A stretch of DNA of 64,000 nt from Candidatus Microsaccharimonas sossegonensis. GTDB lineage: Bacteria > Patescibacteriota > Saccharimonadia > Saccharimonadales > Saccharimonadaceae. Positions within the stretch are counted from its first letter, which is position 1, and each line of letters opens with the position of its first letter. The position numbers and the translations under genes were made by a program. Below the pieces are notes generated by a model. That model saw only the letters and a list, made by a program, of their open reading frames with translations. It was not told the DNA's origin and did not search any database. The stretch is from the NCBI GenBank assembly GCA_004100325.1, contig SCKX01000001.1:727453-791452 (forward strand), given 5' to 3'. This document shows positions 63,530-64,000 of the stretch, in pieces.

Positions 63530-64000
63530 TATTCCTCTTTTCAATTGCAAGTCGCTCTAGCAGGCTGCGTATCTGGCTAACATTGTCGTCGACATTCTCA
63601 TCGTTGTTATCCAGAATAGTTAGTCGATTGCCGACATGCCGTGCGAGCGCCTTCATCATTTCTAGTTTACGAGCTTGTATATAGTCGATTTCATCGACGC
63701 TTAGTTCTGTGGTCTTTCGTTCACCTCGCATATTACGCTCGTGTACGCGCTCTGCGATAAGCTTGGGGTCAGCCCTCACAAAAAGATAGTCAGACGGATC
63801 AAGCTCTTTCTCGATATCCCAGTTGACATATTCTATGCCATGTTCGATTTTGGCTGGGTGGCTCGTAACAATCGCTGGCTGCAACTTTATCACCCTCTGT
63901 ATAATCTTCTTCTGAATTGCCGCCGTTCGTTCATCGTCTGGCGTAAAGTTGTCAACAATAGTATCTTTGTCTTGTTTTGCGAACTCGCCAAAGAAATCAC
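63519..64000 (-). CDS. Adenylate-kinase-like P-loop kinase, C-terminal part (gene runs off the window)
   Basis: The frame stays open to the window edge; 160 residues are visible. They show VTSHPAKIEHGIEYVNW, DYLFVRADPKLIAERVHERN with the lid-type Arg residues, and a helical end, a layout like archaeal-type adenylate kinases (AAA_17/AAA_33). The P-loop would lie beyond position 64000 and is not visible. It overlaps the nucleotidyltransferase-like gene, so the pair may act on nucleotides or nucleotide sugars. Confidence 0.65.
   Translation of the reverse strand, partial: DFFGEFAKQDKDTIVDNFTPDDERTAAIQKKIIQRVIKLQPAIVTSHPAKIEHGIEYVNWDIEKELDPSDYLFVRADPKLIAERVHERNMRGERKTTELSVDEIDYIQARKLEMMKALARHVGNRLTILDNNDENVDDNVSQIRSLLERLAIEKRNNEA

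Overview
The window reads as chromosomal DNA of an environmental member of Candidatus Saccharibacteria (TM7, CPR/Patescibacteria). This is inference from gene content and protein style: compact, tightly overlapping operons; a split two-gene transketolase; an S16 protein with an Ala/Glu-rich tail; many short membrane proteins; and a type II NADH dehydrogenase facing a complete cyoABCDE quinol oxidase, a pairing I know from aerobic soil or wastewater Saccharibacteria. TGA is an ordinary stop (ppa at 13860-13862, NADH dehydrogenase at 34673-34675), so the UGA=Gly code of Gracilibacteria/Absconditabacteria does not apply.

Layout. 1-2.7 kb: uvrB and a secreted small protein. 2.7-10.8 kb: one nine-gene minus-strand operon (gap, rpiB, rpe-like, transketolase N and C halves, class II aldolase, PfkB sugar kinase, and a large protein ending in a LOG-type phosphoribohydrolase domain), which together form a non-oxidative pentose phosphate/lower glycolysis route. 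10.8-21 kb: RelA/SpoT plus a YfiH-type protein, IMPase-like phosphatase, pyrophosphatase, PLD-family protein, thioredoxin reductase, pheS-pheT-FKBP. 21-30 kb: aquaporin, RmuC, an anchored trypsin-like protease, an AT-rich two-component system with an interrupted regulator, an Erm-like methyltransferase and a small GC-rich interrupted gene. 30-40 kb: RNA uracil methyltransferase, YaaA, NUDIX, an interrupted FMN reductase, NDH-2, cyoABCDE and a decayed Crp-type regulator. 40-56 kb: translation and RNA genes (tRNA-Gln, trmD, khpA, rpsP, rnc, nusB, rpmF, leuS), murF, an RRM protein, ligA, htpX, lemA, tRNA-Leu and tRNA-Cys. 56-62 kb: two phage-tail-like proteins, an NAD(P)-binding protein, a flavin reductase, a multicopper oxidase with a rhodanese protein, and tRNA-Gly. 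62-64 kb: a gene-free, hairpin-dense stretch, then a nucleotidyltransferase-like protein and a truncated kinase.

The points that stand out are: (1) four genes carry a single in-frame stop while good coding sequence continues beyond it (26539 TGA, 29878 TGA, 33067 TAA, 42758 TAG); (2) at least ten genes have a -10 box only 6-9 bases before the ATG and no Shine-Dalgarno, i.e. apparent leaderless transcription; (3) a 153-base cloverleaf-like inverted-repeat structure at 62396-62548 lies beside a perfect 17-bp hairpin and a tRNA-Gly half-copy; (4) a LOG-domain protein with a roughly 430-residue N-terminal part of unknown function closes the pentose phosphate operon; (5) a DNA ligase LigA lacks its zinc-finger cysteines.

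How the genes fit together: pentose phosphates, possibly released from scavenged nucleotides, could be converted to triose phosphates by the operon. NDH-2 and the bo-type oxidase would re-oxidise NADH with oxygen through quinone. No CRISPR array, insertion sequence, rRNA or integrase was seen.
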